From Agelas oroides (lineage: Eukaryota > Porifera > Demospongiae > Agelasida > Agelasidae), in assembly GCA_949130485.1 (NCBI GenBank), contig OX422191.1, positions 6,077,754 through 6,141,753 on the forward strand: DNA of 64,000 bases. The letters run 5' to 3'. The notes under the pieces were generated by a model, which searched no databases, had not been told where the DNA came from, and was given only the letters and a program-made list of their open reading frames with translations. A program made the translations under genes and the position numbers. Within the stretch, counting starts at the first letter, position 1; each line of letters begins with the position of its first letter. Shown piece after piece: positions 10,448 through 22,014 of this stretch.

Positions 10448-10938
10448 AATGTCCACGTTGCCGCCCAAGTTGGCACCTAAGTCCAAGTTGTCCCAGAGTT
10501 CCAAACAGTTCAGCACTATAGGGGACTTCAAAATTCTAAGACAATATGTTCCGTGTAGTCCAGTCGTGGAAATTTTGGGGGAAGCCGGAGACGGAAGCTT
10601 CCATAAGCTATACGGTGAACATTTGATGAAGCAGTGTTGCAGATATTGGGTCGCATGTCTGAATGATGAGTAAGAGAGATCCCGACCCAGTGACCTACCC
10701 CCTCAGTTTGAACCTCTCTTTGACTTCCTAGAGGGGGTTGGATCTGTGCACCACCACTTTATGCGGAATGGTTCGGGGAAGTTGCTAGTGTACCTTTTAC
10801 CGTCTCTGAGACGTGTAGGATTTGCAAAGATCTCCACCACCAGAGACCAGCAAACCAACTGGTGCGGCTATCCTCAGTCAAGGACTAAACCAATGGGGAA
10901 CCTATATGGTGTTGTCGACCTGCAGATGCACTGCACAA
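10448..10938 (+). repeat. Dispersed repeat copy B (uninterrupted)
   Basis: This is the intact counterpart of the repeat at 961-2911 and acts as the empty site for the nested insertions there. The 75-codon ORF (10,449-10,673) and its stop are conserved. It abuts the gypsy integrase C-terminus directly, which suggests either a 3' region of the gypsy family or a recombination junction. Confidence 0.75.
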
Positions 10939-11249
10939 GAACATATTCACCACAGTGAACAATGCAGTATGGACACTATAGACATTTAACTAAACCTTGA
11001 AATTAATTCTATGGAGATCATATAGGAAACCTTGAAAGTAATTCTATGGAGGTATGTCACCTGGTGATAAGATGTTTCTCCTGTTGTACACATTAATCAG
11101 CAAGCTCTTAGCACAGTGGCTACTGCTCAGTAGAGTGTAGGGTTTGTTGTATTGTTCTTTTGTATGGCTCTTTGCATGCTTTTTTCATGTATTCTTATTC
11201 CTGTGTCTTTTATAGCCACTTTGCTGGTTACTTTAATCTTTTGAGTACA
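10939..11249. other. No feature recognised
   Basis: AT-rich sequence with a short direct repeat (ACCTTGAAATTAATTCTATGG near 10,995, then a variant about 40 bp later). No coding signal was seen. Confidence 0.4.
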
Positions 11250-12960
11250 TACTTTTTCATAACTCACAGGCTAAGTCAAGTCTTCGAGACCCACTCTGAC
11301 TTGTAAGAACTAAAAACTGGCACACAAGTCACCAGTAAAATGTTCGAGAACAAGGAACGAGTCCTATTTGGAAATGATCAAACAGCTGTGATTTTAAACC
11401 CCAGCTGTCCCTCACAATGAGGGTGTTGGAAGGGTATCTAGAAGGGGTTCCCATGATGCATGGGGTAATTCGGTCTATAGTACCCCATGCCACATGTGAA
11501 GTACAGGTGGTAGAGGGTGTTGGTTTTATTAACTTTTTGGACACTAACCCCAAAAGAGAGTTGACCAGGCAGCAGCACAAAAGCGAAGGTGTTAATGAGT
11601 TTGTCAATCAAAGAACAGCCATGATGAAAAGGTTTGTGAAACACCTACATGGACAGAGATACTCACTGCACTCATACAGATTGGTGAAAAGTCACTGGTA
11701 GCTGAAGTGACAGCCGCACTAAAATCTAACCAGTAATGGCAGCAAAAATCAAACACAGAAGTTTACCTAAATGCTGTTACTTCATCTGTAGAGAATGCTG
11801 ATGCCACAAAGTCAGAGTGGCTGTACTGAAGATTGGTGCCTTAAATTTTATCTCTTAAATAGCTGCACTGTATGTAGTTGGTATGGCATACTGTTTTACG
11901 CATCTTTATTGACTCAATTGCAACTCTAGCTTAATGATGTTAGCATTGCAAACATGAATGTGATGACTAGAGATTTTGAAGCATAGTTCACTGACATACT
12001 GTTAAGGTTACGATGAACAACCTGTCCTATCTCAGAATTCAATAAATGCGCTTGAATGTCAGCGTTATAACTCTAGAGTGCTTGGAGGTATTTTAGCGCT
12101 TCAAAAGCCTATGGAGCTACCGAAGACCAGGCTATACACAATGCTCTTTTGGTCATAACAGCTCTAGCAGCTTATAATCCACACCATCCAGAACAAAGCC
12201 TTCACCATAAACTCTCTTGCGTCAAATATCTGCTTACTGACGGCCCTCAAACTCACCGTTTTCGGTTACTAGTCTCCTAGCACAAGTATCTAGGTCGAGT
12301 CGATGGCAATTTTCAAGCAGCGCTCGAAATGTAGGCGCTACATAAAATTTTGAGTAGCAGTCTTCGTAAACCACGACCGAAAAAGCCATTTTCTGACGGT
12401 TTGTCCGGAACTTTTTTGGCAAAACTTGACGAGTCGACCTCGAAAATTTAGTACGGAAGGCCGTTGAGCTGTTATCTTCTGCAGAAAATAGAAGTAGTTC
12501 GCTAAAATTGACGCAAAGTTAGTAATGGTAGGAATGCATTCGGACTTGCGGATATACGTCATGAATATAATTATAAATAAGCACGCGCACAGCTTGTTCA
12601 TCGTAACCTTAAGCTAATAGCAATGAAGCCCAATTAAATGCACTGCATGTTTTGTAGGAGCAAGTCAGATGGTGAAGGTACTAGCAGCTAGTTGATAAGT
12701 GTGTAGTTATCATCTACAGCTGGATCCACACATGTCCTCCATACCATCTTACATGCATGAGTGAGACCTCACAATAGTCAGCGTACATAAGACGGCCGGA
12801 AAGTATATATAGCTATATATAGGGACTGTCTTACATATGTCGAAATGGTGGAACAATACATAAGAGGGACACATATATATAGGAGGGTTGGTACTTGAAA
12901 AATACTGATATGTATTCAAGAACTTTTTAATATTCAAGTTACTACACTCTGGTGACGAGG
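11250..12960 (+). repeat. Gypsy 5' leader/LTR-like repeat, copy A (with MITE)
   Basis: This segment is nearly identical to 14,603-15,750 and each copy runs straight into gypsy gag. Near the 3' end both read ...ACTACACTC then TGGTGACGAGGGTAAAC, which looks like an LTR end followed by a tRNA primer-binding-type sequence beginning TGG. The repeat is therefore best read as LTR plus leader of the gypsy copies 2 and 3, though terminal TG and a second LTR were not located. An ORF at 11,417-11,701 is largely preserved between copies but its product is not recognised. Confidence 0.6.
12006..12608. mobile_element. TTAA-flanked MITE, TIR GGTTACGATGAACAA
   Basis: A 603-bp insertion lies between TTAA (12,002-12,005) and TTAA (12,609-12,612). 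The terminal inverted repeats are GGTTACGATGAACAA-CCTGT on the left and GGTTACGATGAACAA-GCTGT on the right (reverse complement). The second copy of the host repeat has a single TTAA at 15,426-15,429, an exact empty site. TTAA targets are used by piggyBac and Kolobok elements; the GGTT start is unlike the CCC start of the other piggyBac-like elements here. No transposase ORF is present. Confidence 0.9.
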
Positions 12961-12984
12961 GTAAACCGATGCCTACACACGACA

Positions 12985-13805
12985 GTATCAGTGAGTTTGA
13001 GGGTGCTCAGGAAGACTGGACTTCCTACACCGAATAATTGCAACAGTACTTCACTGCAAATGAAGTAACCGACGCCGGCAAACAAAGGGCTATCTTGCTG
13101 AGTGTTTGTGGTACTCCTACATATCAGCTAATCCGCATCTTGGTGGCTCCACAGAAGCCAACTGAAAAATCATTTGCCGAGATTGTCAAACTGATGAGTC
13201 CCTTACAATAAGGGCGAAGAGGACTTTGAAAGAAAAGGGGGTGATCTCCTGCCCAGTAAGTTGCTTAACAAGATATACCTTAGTCTCACAAAGAGCACCC
13301 ATGGGCGGAGCACCTTACTAGGCTGTCAAAGAGGGCGGTGGGCACTCTTTCAAGTGTTTTTGCATTTAACCACGAAAGAGCATGACCACTACCAGCCCAA
13401 ACCTTTGCCCATCGTGCAGCACTTCCTGAATACTCGCTCTCGGAAGTGTGAAGAGTCGGTAGTAACCTTTTTAGCGAGCTCTCTGAACATTGTGACTACG
13501 GAAATTCATTAAACGACATGATTCGTGACTGTCTCATGTGCGGCATTAACGATGGATGAATATAGCATCGACTACTTGCAGAGGCCTAGTTAACGTACAA
13601 GAGGGACTTTGAACTCGCCCAGGGACTTGTAAATTATTACAGCAAGTTCTTGCCTCAGCTGTTCAGCACATTAGCTCCTCTGTACGCACTCCTACAAAAG
13701 AAAGCCAGATGGACTTGGGGAACGGCTCAAGACAAAAAAATTCAAGGAGGCCAAAGGTCAGTTAACCTCACCATGTCTGCTTGTTCACTTTGATCCCAGG
13801 AGACA
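12985..13805 (+). pseudogene. Ty3/gypsy copy 2 (gag fused to RT/RNase H, truncated)
   Basis: Gag begins DSISEFEGAQEDW and runs through QQYFTANEVTDAGKQRAILLSV to KSFAEIVKLM. It is interrupted at 13,198-13,383 and resumes with HYQPKPLPIVQHF. At about 13,622 gag (FELAQ) joins directly to the RT tail (GLVNYYSKF), skipping protease and most of RT. The same fusion occurs in copy 3. A premature TAA in YTE-stop-LQQ is also shared with copy 3. The copy ends at about 13,803 against an unrelated repeat. Confidence 0.85.
13198..13383 (+). mobile_element. Short interspersed insertion with hairpin-forming core
   Basis: This 185-bp block is missing at the same gag site in copy 3. A related copy lies in reverse orientation at about 33,645-33,810. 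The shared core contains AAAGAGC(A/G)CCCATGGGCGGAGC and, about 50 bp on, GGTGGGC(A/G)CTCTTT, which can pair as a stem. No clear target duplication longer than 1-2 bp was seen. It is probably a SINE or MITE of unknown class. Confidence 0.55.
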
Positions 13806-14400
13806 GATATAAATATATTCCATGTTTCTTTCCATAAAGTACGCTGGTTGATTTACTTTAATAATATGTGCAGTATAAATAGGTGAGTTCGAACGATATC
13901 GTGCAATATCTCGAGAACTACTCAACGTACAAATACCGGACAAATACCAGCATGTAGCCAAGAGCCTGTAGATTCTACTGATGCTAATATTGTGGAGACT
14001 TCAATTTGTTTGGAAACAACACAGCAAGAAACGACAAATTTCACCGTCCGATCATTGATCGAATCGGACTGGTCCATGTTCAGCTGCGCCCCTGAGTGTT
14101 CAAAGCAGCTACCACTACGAAAATATATTGCGAATTGGGGAGGTCTTGGGGCATTGTATCAATGCTAAAATCTCTCCAAAAGCAGCTTCAGAGAAGGCAC
14201 AAACAACAGTGTCTGAAAATAGATACACTTCTCCAAAGATTGATGTTTTTTTGGACAGCCATTTAATCGCTTCTAGCGCCAACAGGAAACAATGAACAGG
14301 CGTCATTTTTGTTACACCAGGTTTTGCGTACCTCTGCTACAGTCTTGCGGTATCGCCGAATGTTTACGCAGTTTTCCCTCCATGTTTGAGTGTCTGAATA
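13806..14400 (+). repeat. Dispersed repeat with preserved ORF, copy 1
   Basis: Positions about 13,905-14,390 match the reverse complement of about 37,437-37,915. In both copies one frame stays open from the ATCTCGAGAACTACTC region to the same stop codon (TAA at 14,166-14,168), encoding TTQRTNTGQ then SQEPVDSTDANIVETS, ending GGLGA.Y.C. The protein is unrecognised and Cys-poor until its end (CAPECSKQ). Beyond the stop, the opposite strand carries another short frame (KTSIFGEVYL...SDTVVCAFSEAAFGEIL). Confidence 0.65.
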
Positions 14401-14602
14401 TACCTGTCGTCCGATGATTGCTAACTTACTCTACTCTGTCAGTAGTTGTCTCCTTTATTACGTAATTATAGTAGACAGTTCGGTGTTACTTTGTGCCTTT
14501 CATAGTTGGTTACTTTGTAGTGGTTTCTTATTTATATATAAACACTAGACATTACTGTGTACATCAGAGGGAGATTGTACAATGTCATAATCGTCTTTCC
14601 TA

Positions 14603-15760
14603 CTTTTCATAACTCACAGGCTAAATCAAGTCTTCGAGACCCACTCTGACTTGTAAGAACTAAAAACTGGCACACAAGTCACCAGTAAAATGTTCGAGAA
14701 CGAGGAACGAGTCCTATTTGGAAACGATCAAACAGCTGTGATTTAAACCCCAGCTGTCCCTCACAATGAGGGTGTTGGAAGGGGGTTCCCATGATGCATG
14801 GGGTAATTCGGTCTATAGTACCCCATGCCACATGTGAAGTACAGGTGGTAGAGGGTGTTGCTTTTATTAACTTTTTGGACACTAACCCCAAAACAGGCAG
14901 CAGCACAAAAGCGAAGGTGTTAATGAGTTCGTGAATCGAAGAACAGCCATGATGAAAAGGTTTGTGAAACACCTACATGGACAGAGATACTCACTGCACT
15001 CATACAGATTAATGAAAAGTCACTGATAGCTGAAGTGACAGCCGCACTAAAATCTAACCAGTAATGGCAGCTTACATGCAAAATCTGGATACCATATCTG
15101 TGCTGTTGGCTATCAACCGAATTACACAAATTATCTTCCTGATTGAATACGATCCCATCATTACAAAAATCAAACACAGAAGTTTACCTAAATGCTGCTA
15201 CTTCATCTGTAGAGAATGCTGATGCCACAAAGTCAGAGTGGCTGTATTGAAGATTGGTGCCTTAATTTTATCTCCTAAATAGTTGCACTGTATGTAGTTG
15301 GTATGGCATACTGTTTTACGTATCTTTATTATAAGACTCAACTGCAACTCTAGCTTAATGATGTTAGCATTGCAAACATGAATGTGATGACTAGAGATTT
15401 TGAAGCATAGTTCACTGACATACTGTTAAGCTAATAGCAATGAAGCCCCTGCATGTTTTGTAGGAGCAAGTCAGATGGTGAAGGTACTAGCAGCTAGTTG
15501 ATAAGTGTGTAGTTATCATCTACAGCTGGATCCACACGTGTCCTCCATACCATCTTACATGCATGAGTGAGACCTCACAATAGTCAGCGTACATAAGACG
15601 GCCGGAAAGTATATATAGCTATATATAGGGACTGTCTTATGTCGAAAGGGTGGAGCAATACATAAGAGGGACACATATATATAGGAGGGTTGGTACTTGA
15701 AAAATACTGATATCTATTCAAGAACTTTTTAATATTCAAGTTATTACACTCTGGTGACGA
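14603..15760 (+). repeat. Gypsy 5' leader/LTR-like repeat, copy B (empty site)
   Basis: Counterpart of 11,250-12,960 without the TTAA MITE. The segment at 15,072-15,166 is absent from copy A, so there are also small indels. It ends in ACACTC-TGGTGACGAGGGTAAAC immediately before gag. Confidence 0.6.
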
Positions 15761-15764
15761 GGGT

Positions 15765-17570
15765 AAACTGATGCCTACACACGACAGTATCAGTGAGTTT
15801 GAGGGTGTTCAGTAAGACTGGACTTCCTACACCGAATAATTGCAACAGTACTTCACCGTAAATGAAGTAACCGACGCCGGCAAACAAAGGGCTATCTTGC
15901 TGAGTGTTTGTGGTACTCCTACATATCAGCTAATCCGTAAATTGGTGGCGCCACAGAAGCTAACTGAAAAATCATTCGCCGAGATTGTCAAACTGATGAG
16001 TGACCACTACCAGCCCAAACCTTTGCCCATCGTGCAGCACTTCCTGAATACTCGCTCTTGGATGCACGGAGAGTTCGTAGCAACCTTTGTAGCAGAGCTG
16101 AAGAAGCTCTCTGAGCATTGTGACTACGGAAATTCATTAAACGACATGATTCGTGACTGTCTCATGTGCAGCATTAACAATGGATGGATACAGCATCGAC
16201 TACTTGCAGAGGCCAAGTTAACGTACAAGAGGGACTTTGAACTCGCCCAGGGACTTGTAAATTATTACAGCAAGTTCTTGCCTCAGCTGTCCAGCACATT
16301 AGCTCCTCTGTATGCACTCCTACAAAAGAAAGCCAGATGGACTTGGGGAACAGCTCAGGACAAAGAATTCAAGGAGGCCAAAGGTCAGTTAACCTCACCA
16401 TGTCTGCTTGTTCACTTTGATCCCAGGAGGGAGTTGGTCCTCTCCTGTGATGCCTCACCCTACGGTGCTGGAGCTATCCTGTCACACCAGGAGGAGGATG
16501 GCTGTGGCATATGCGTCTCAATCACTAGCACAAGCCTAACAAACGTATGCACAACTGGAAAAAGAGGGATTGGCTATAGTGTTCGGGGTGAAGAAGTTTC
16601 ACCAATACCTATTGGGCCGTACATTCACCATTTTGTCTGACCATAAACAGTTATGCCATCTTTTCAGTGAGCCCAGATCAATACCACTGCCTGTATCCAG
16701 CGCTGGGCTCTGACAATGTGTGCCTACGACTATGCCATTGAGTACAGATTGGGAGAGACAGTGCTGCTTATGGAGTCGCTGCAGTCCTCACCTGTAAATG
16801 CCAACCAGATCAAGCGATCGACTGATCATGATCCCGTTCTTTCAAAGGCGCGTGATTTCACACTGCAAGGTTGGCAACATTCCAGTGATGAACAGCTCCA
16901 ATCCTACCAACGACGACGCAAAGAGCTTAGTGTTGAACATTGACGTGTGCTGTGGGGTACCCGTGTAGTGGCCATACTCGAGTGGTGGAAGAACTCCACG
17001 AGGGACATCCAGGAGTGTCACGTATGAAGTCACTTGCTCACAGCTTTGTGTGGTGGCCAGGAACAGACCATGACCTGGAAGCGAAAGTGAAAAGTTGTCA
17101 GCAGTGTCAAATTACAAGGCATTCTCCACCACCAGCTCCTTTACATCCATGGGAGTGGCCTCAACGCCTATGGGTCCCTATCCATGTGGACTATGCAGGC
17201 TCATTTCTTGGAAAGATGTTCGTAGATTTCATTGATTCTCATTCAAAGTGGATGGAAGTTAGTGAGTGCAGCTACCTCTGCCATTACCATCGATAAATTG
17301 AGAGTCACCATTTCTTGACTTGTTGGAGATCTAATGTTGGAGACCTAATGTTGCTGGTCGTGTTTATGCAAAACAACAAAGCCAGAAAGTAGGACATGAC
17401 CAAACTGCCCGAAAGAGACAGACTTGTGTGGGCGACAATGTTTTTGTTTGTAATTTCTCATCTGGACCGAAATGGCTGTCAGACAGCACTCTTGAGAACT
17501 GTGGTCCATGTTCATTCATATTCATAAGTCAGAGTTCATGAGTTAGAAGGCAACTTGACTATCGAATGTT
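15765..17570 (+). mobile_element. Ty3/gypsy copy 3 (gag-RT fusion through integrase)
   Basis: This copy holds a 266-codon open frame (15,840-16,640). It runs from QQYFTVNEVTDA through gag, crosses the deletion junction RDFELAQ/GLVNYYSKFLP, and continues in RNase H to LVLSCDASPYGAGAILS. Then come FTILSDHKQLCHLFS, the linker (NQIKRSTDHDPVLSK), and the integrase HHCC region (GHTRVVEELHEGHPGVSRMK...FVWWPG, SCQQCQITRH). The core starts HVDYAGSFLGKMF. The core is then deleted after 17,305, jumping to the C-terminal GDNVFVCNFSSGPKWL. It cannot be autonomous. Confidence 0.85.
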
Positions 17571-17575
17571 GAGGT

Positions 17576-18079
17576 TTGTATTGGAAGTTTGCCGTACTGA
17601 AGGCTCTGTGTACTGGTACAAGCTTTGAGAAAAGTAAGAAGCTATATAGGCTGTGTAACATCCGTCATTCTTCATTCAAAAAGGTAGAATGTTTGAAAGC
17701 CAAAATTTTAAAATCAGTGGAAAGAAATGATGTACTAGTTGACAACATACTGCCAGACTATCTTCAAACAATCATGAGTGACAACATTGAAACAGTTCCC
17801 ACCAATTATCCTCCAAACTCTTTCAAACAACAGCAACATGAGGCAGATAGTAGAGATCCAAGGGGCATGAAGTAGTATCCTTTGATGGTAAAGCGGTGCT
17901 TCTACATCAGGCATCTGTCAGGAAATACGTACCTACGAAAATCTGCAAACATCTGGTGTTCTGTAACCCTAAGTGAAATATTTATTCAGTTTGAAAATAA
18001 CCTTTTCCGTCAGGCAAAGAGCTGTGTTTACTACCCAGAAAGTTACCTTAGCTATACTGCTAAATTTACGAGGGCATGA
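17576..18079 (+). pseudogene. P-element/THAP9-like transposase fragment (tentative)
   Basis: Frames 17,576-17,875 and 17,882-18,079 encode FEKSKKLYRLCNIRHSSF and then DPRGMK-W-YPLMVKRCFYIRHLSG, with NTYLRKS and a region in which two frames together resemble LPSQRTL. The pattern GM(R/K)W-P-x5-C-x4-S-x2-Y-x-LR is a conserved block of animal P-element-like transposases. The match is short and broken by a stop, so the call is tentative. Confidence 0.4.
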
Positions 18080-19403
18080 TAATGGAAGCACAAGAGAAAC
18101 CCCCTCTTCTAAAGACTCTTTCTGATCTAATGACTTTTACCATCATGTATGGAAATTACAGTTTGCTTGTATTATTTTGTGGTAGTGACTGCAAGATGAC
18201 TTCCTACCTTGCTCAGATCACTGGGAGCAAAGTGTAATGGAGCGTGATGGGTTCAGCAAGACAGAACTGATGCTAAGTGTGGAAACACTTTCAGTTCTGT
18301 GGTTCACAGGCAAGTCGCATTCATGTTTCGCATCCTCCTATTTCTTGCAGTAAGGTTATTCCTCGACTTGGCCGCCTACCTCTTTACTCTGCCTGGTGTG
18401 AAATGTTTCCAAAGTAAGAGAGCATGCCAGAATCCATTAGAGAGGTTTGGGCATACAGAGACAGTGAGGGAGAGTAAATGAAAAAAAAAAACAACATGAG
18501 AGACTTTCGCAAGAACACCCAGGCAACAAGACCACCCAGGCAATAAGAGTTATTCCCAGGCGGATTACTAACAATCTAAAGAGTAAGGCAACTAGAATAA
18601 GAACCCTTTAAACCCTGAATTATCTTCACTTGAGACTAGTTTCAGCCTATACATGCCTTTAATGCACCATATCTCCATTTCTATCCAAGCTCTGACTCCA
18701 AAACTGAGCCTAAGTCCACTTCCAGCCTTAACAAGCAGACTCGTGACCTTGACCACACCCCCTCATTAATGAGCATGCAATTGTCAGCACTGTCGGTTGC
18801 CATACACCCGCTCAGAGCCCAAGCAGCCTTCCCTTCCAGAAATGAACCCTTACAAGGTGAGAGTAGCGTTTTCTAAGCCTGTACATGCAGCAAGGGTGAG
18901 AATTGGCCCACCTGGTCCCAACCATGTGCATGTCACCCTGCGGGTGACCCCACCCACCTCCCCCTGTCCCACCCTTTCTGCTGGTGCATAGACTATCTTT
19001 TCTGTGCAGTGCGCAGTATGATGTAACCATAGGGTTTAAAGGGTTACACAGAAAGGCATCTACAAATATGGTACAAGTCACAAAAAACAGACAGAGACCT
19101 AGTGACAGCCATTGCCAGTGGCTGAAAGTGGTGGATGGTGGCTTGCCCGGGTCATTTTTTATGTTATACAAGCATAAAAATCCCCCCCCCCCTCTCCCCA
19201 CACCCAAAAACAAACCATAACAATAAATAAAAATTAGCCAGCCCGTCGCCAACCTCATCGCAACACTGGCTCCATCGTACGACTGGCCTCAATGCACTGC
19301 TGGTTCACTGTGTCGTTGACTCATAGTACTATAGTGTGTCATGTCACAGTTTTCACAAGTCTTGAACTTATCACGAGCTGTCTTTTAGGGTTTTGAATTG
19401 ATT
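18080..19403. other. No gene recognised
   Basis: Several low-complexity spots are present: an A-run at 18,480-18,491 and a C-run at 19,183-19,192. The ORFs are short, proline-rich or composition-driven and match nothing I recognise. Confidence 0.4.
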
Positions 19404-19595
19404 TCAGGATCTTAAACCAAGGACACATTCCTCAATGTATACCTTGGCTTGTTCCTGTACCATGCAGTTAATGCCTAGCCACAAAACTGATCCATGAAAA
19501 GTTGTCATGTATTCTTTCAGGGGTTCATTCCTCTGTCTATAGTTACACCCCAACCAGCAGGACATGTCAAGAGAATTTTTTATTTTTTTTTGCAT
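19404..19595 (-). pseudogene. Possible retrotransposon gag fragment
   Basis: The frame reads YRQRNEPLKEYMTTFHGSVL followed by CMVQEQAKVYIEECVLGLRS. The spacing of a Q-x-E-x-L-xx-Y/F start and a C-terminal E-x-F/V-x-x-GLR motif fits the retrotransposon gag domain of LTR elements. At about 60 residues the evidence is thin and no pol sequence is adjacent. Confidence 0.3.
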
Positions 19596-20840
19596 TTGTA
19601 CAGAATGAGACTAGTACAACAGATGCGTAGGAAAGTGAAGATGTGTAAAGGTGTTACCTTGGAGTATTGAAGCTACTATCTGCTGTGTATTGTTACTGAC
19701 AATAGTCTATAGCATGTACAAATGTCAGGAAAATCCACTCCCAGAGGTACAACTCTTGACACATCTTTACAGATTGGTGTGAGGTGGGAAATGTTTTTTC
19801 TGTCGTTTGAGCTTAAGTGAATTAGACAGAAAATAGGCTCTCATTGTTGGTGTCTGGTGCATGTAGACAGGATTCTAAAACAGGTGAGCATGCCTCTGTA
19901 TCTAAGGACAATGCATGGTGTTTGCATTGTGTGTTGGAATGTAAGGCTGTGAGGTATAAATATCAGTGTGTGTGATGTGCGAGTTATTCTCAGGTAACTG
20001 CTGGCATTGGTGTGCAAACTTTCTTCAAGCGTTCCGGAATGTTGCCTCGCCCAAGCCTATGGTTGGTCAGTCTGTTATATGCTGTTACCTTATAATTATG
20101 AGAGGGCAGCAACTCATCAATGTACGATGGCAAGACTCAGGACATAGCCCTGAAGTATGAGGTCAAAGAGAATCGTGCTGTCATTACTCTAGGGAAGCCT
20201 GTGAAGGTAAAGTGGGAGCAGTCTTCACGGATTTGGAAAGTGGTTATGGGCGACACCTGCAAGCCCTCGCCTCCCTCCACCAAGAAAGCTAAGTGCCAGC
20301 CAGGCAGGCCCTTATAGCTACTCTTTAAACTCTACAGCTTACTCTTGTATAAATGTTTTAACCTTGTACCCAGTGTTGTACATGTAGTTTAGTATTGTGT
20401 TGTACATGTGGTCATATAAATTTATCCAAATGTTAAGTGCGGTTGTGGTTGTGGTTATTGACATTGAAGCAGATGTGCTGGGACTTCTGATGGAGTGCAT
20501 AAGAGCTATCAAGAAGAATCAGGCACTCTCTTGCAAATCTTTGCAGAACACATGATCAGTCTGGGGGTTCTAAACATCCTGCCTCCACCAACTGTGGCCA
20601 CACCCACATAATATCCACCAAGGTTGACACCAGCAGGCCCTAGCCAGGCTCTTCAAGCATTGCAGTCTGGTCCTAGCCTCCAGGAGTAAAAGAGAGTGGT
20701 TGTCAATTGCCTCGATTGTGGAAACGACTTTTTTTTGCCAGTTTTCATTTTTCAATGCCTATGAGCAGAAGCACAACACTAACTATAGAGGCACAGTAGC
20801 CCTTGGGCTTCATAAATATAAACAAGATAGTTCTTGAGCT
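19596..20840. other. No gene recognised
   Basis: The best ORF (20,120-20,317, +) encodes a basic C-terminal-looking peptide (VKENRAVITLGKPVKVKWEQ ... KKAKCQPGRPL) that I cannot place. The rest is non-coding as far as can be seen. Confidence 0.35.
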
Positions 20841-20845
20841 GCGCC

Positions 20846-21600
20846 TAGCCTCATCCCCAGGCCCCTCCCCCCTGAGGAGAGGCCTGGTACTCACTGTTTG
20901 CGCATGTGCAAAATATCCCAGATTTATTAACCCTTTAGGGCCAATAGTGGATTTATCCGTGCAACTAGCATAGTACCGTTTTGTTGCTTCTCACTCGGCA
21001 GCGATGTTCGTCAAAGAACTGACGTTATTGCTGGTAATTTGTTAGTGCTTCCACTATCTATAATATGGGCAGGCTAAGGTACTGAGCATCAGAGCTAGCA
21101 GCTGTTTCAACAGAGATAAGTGTCCAACAAGAATATCGCTTGAATGGTACAAGTAGGAAGTCTTATCTTGCCTTCGCTTTATGCTTACCTGGAGTAACGC
21201 TCCTGATGTGAGTTACTGTGACCCCGTTCTCTTCAGCATCAAGGCTAGCAGCGGCGATTAACAAGAAAACAGATTGTTCTATCAAGCAGTGACTTGCACG
21301 CTTACCGCTTGGCTATCTTGCGATGATCACCCCACCCCTTACACCCCACCTCTTCCTGCTTAGGATACCAATCATTACAACAAACTACCGGGACACACCC
21401 CCGAGGTTTGGGCAAGCTCTAAATATTGCCGTAGAGCACGATAGAGATTGTTACATGCAGTTTGAGTACAGTTGCAGGCAGCTATATCACGTTGAGCAAA
21501 ACAAATATAGGCCCTAAAGAGTATTGTAATACTTACCATACATTAGGTACGTATACAAACCGCGCATGCTTGTTTAATGCAAATGAGTGCGCAAATGGCT
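20846..21600 (+). mobile_element. TAGCCTC-type MITE, left part, split by piggyBac-like MITE
   Basis: From 20,846 the sequence TAGCCTCATCCCCAGGC ... GGCCTGGTACTCACTGTTTGCGCATG matches the left arm of the MITE at 9,246. After the insertion at 20,931-21,521 the match resumes (ACTTACC.TACAT near 21,533). A right terminus was not found, so this copy is truncated. Confidence 0.6.
20931..21521. mobile_element. piggyBac-like MITE, TIR CCCTTTAGGGCC
   Basis: The left end is TTAA (20,927-20,930) plus CCCTTTAGGGCCAATAG and the right end is ATATAGGCCCTAAAGAG, giving an inverted repeat of about 12 bp. The right-hand tetranucleotide is now TATT instead of TTAA. A GGATTTATCC palindrome at about 20,950 parallels the subterminal palindromes of the other TTAA elements. 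There is no transposase ORF. Confidence 0.65.
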
Positions 21601-22014
21601 GTTTCTCTGGGCGATTCGCTGTTCGCTAATGCTTTATCGTGCACCGTTTCTGCTGTAAAGGCTGATCGAGTTCAAGACGGAGCCGCTACAAGCCATGTGC
21701 CAAGGGAGATAAGTGTTTCAACTTAAAACGCTGCTGCATTCTATTTCAAATTGTACCATGGCTGTAACCATTGGACCAATCAGATTGGTTCATTGGAGGT
21801 TTCTAAATCTTATAGACTCCTCCTAGGAGGTTTGTAAATATTTAGACACTCTTCTCTGAGGGCACTGTCTTCAAAGCATTCACATTTACAATACAAAGTA
21901 AGCAAATATAAGTATACAGTAAGCTAAGATTGTATACAGAAGTAAACAATAAACAACTGAGATAAAGGAATTTGAGATGTTATGAGGTGAAAATAGAGGA
22001 AAGTGAAAAAGGCT

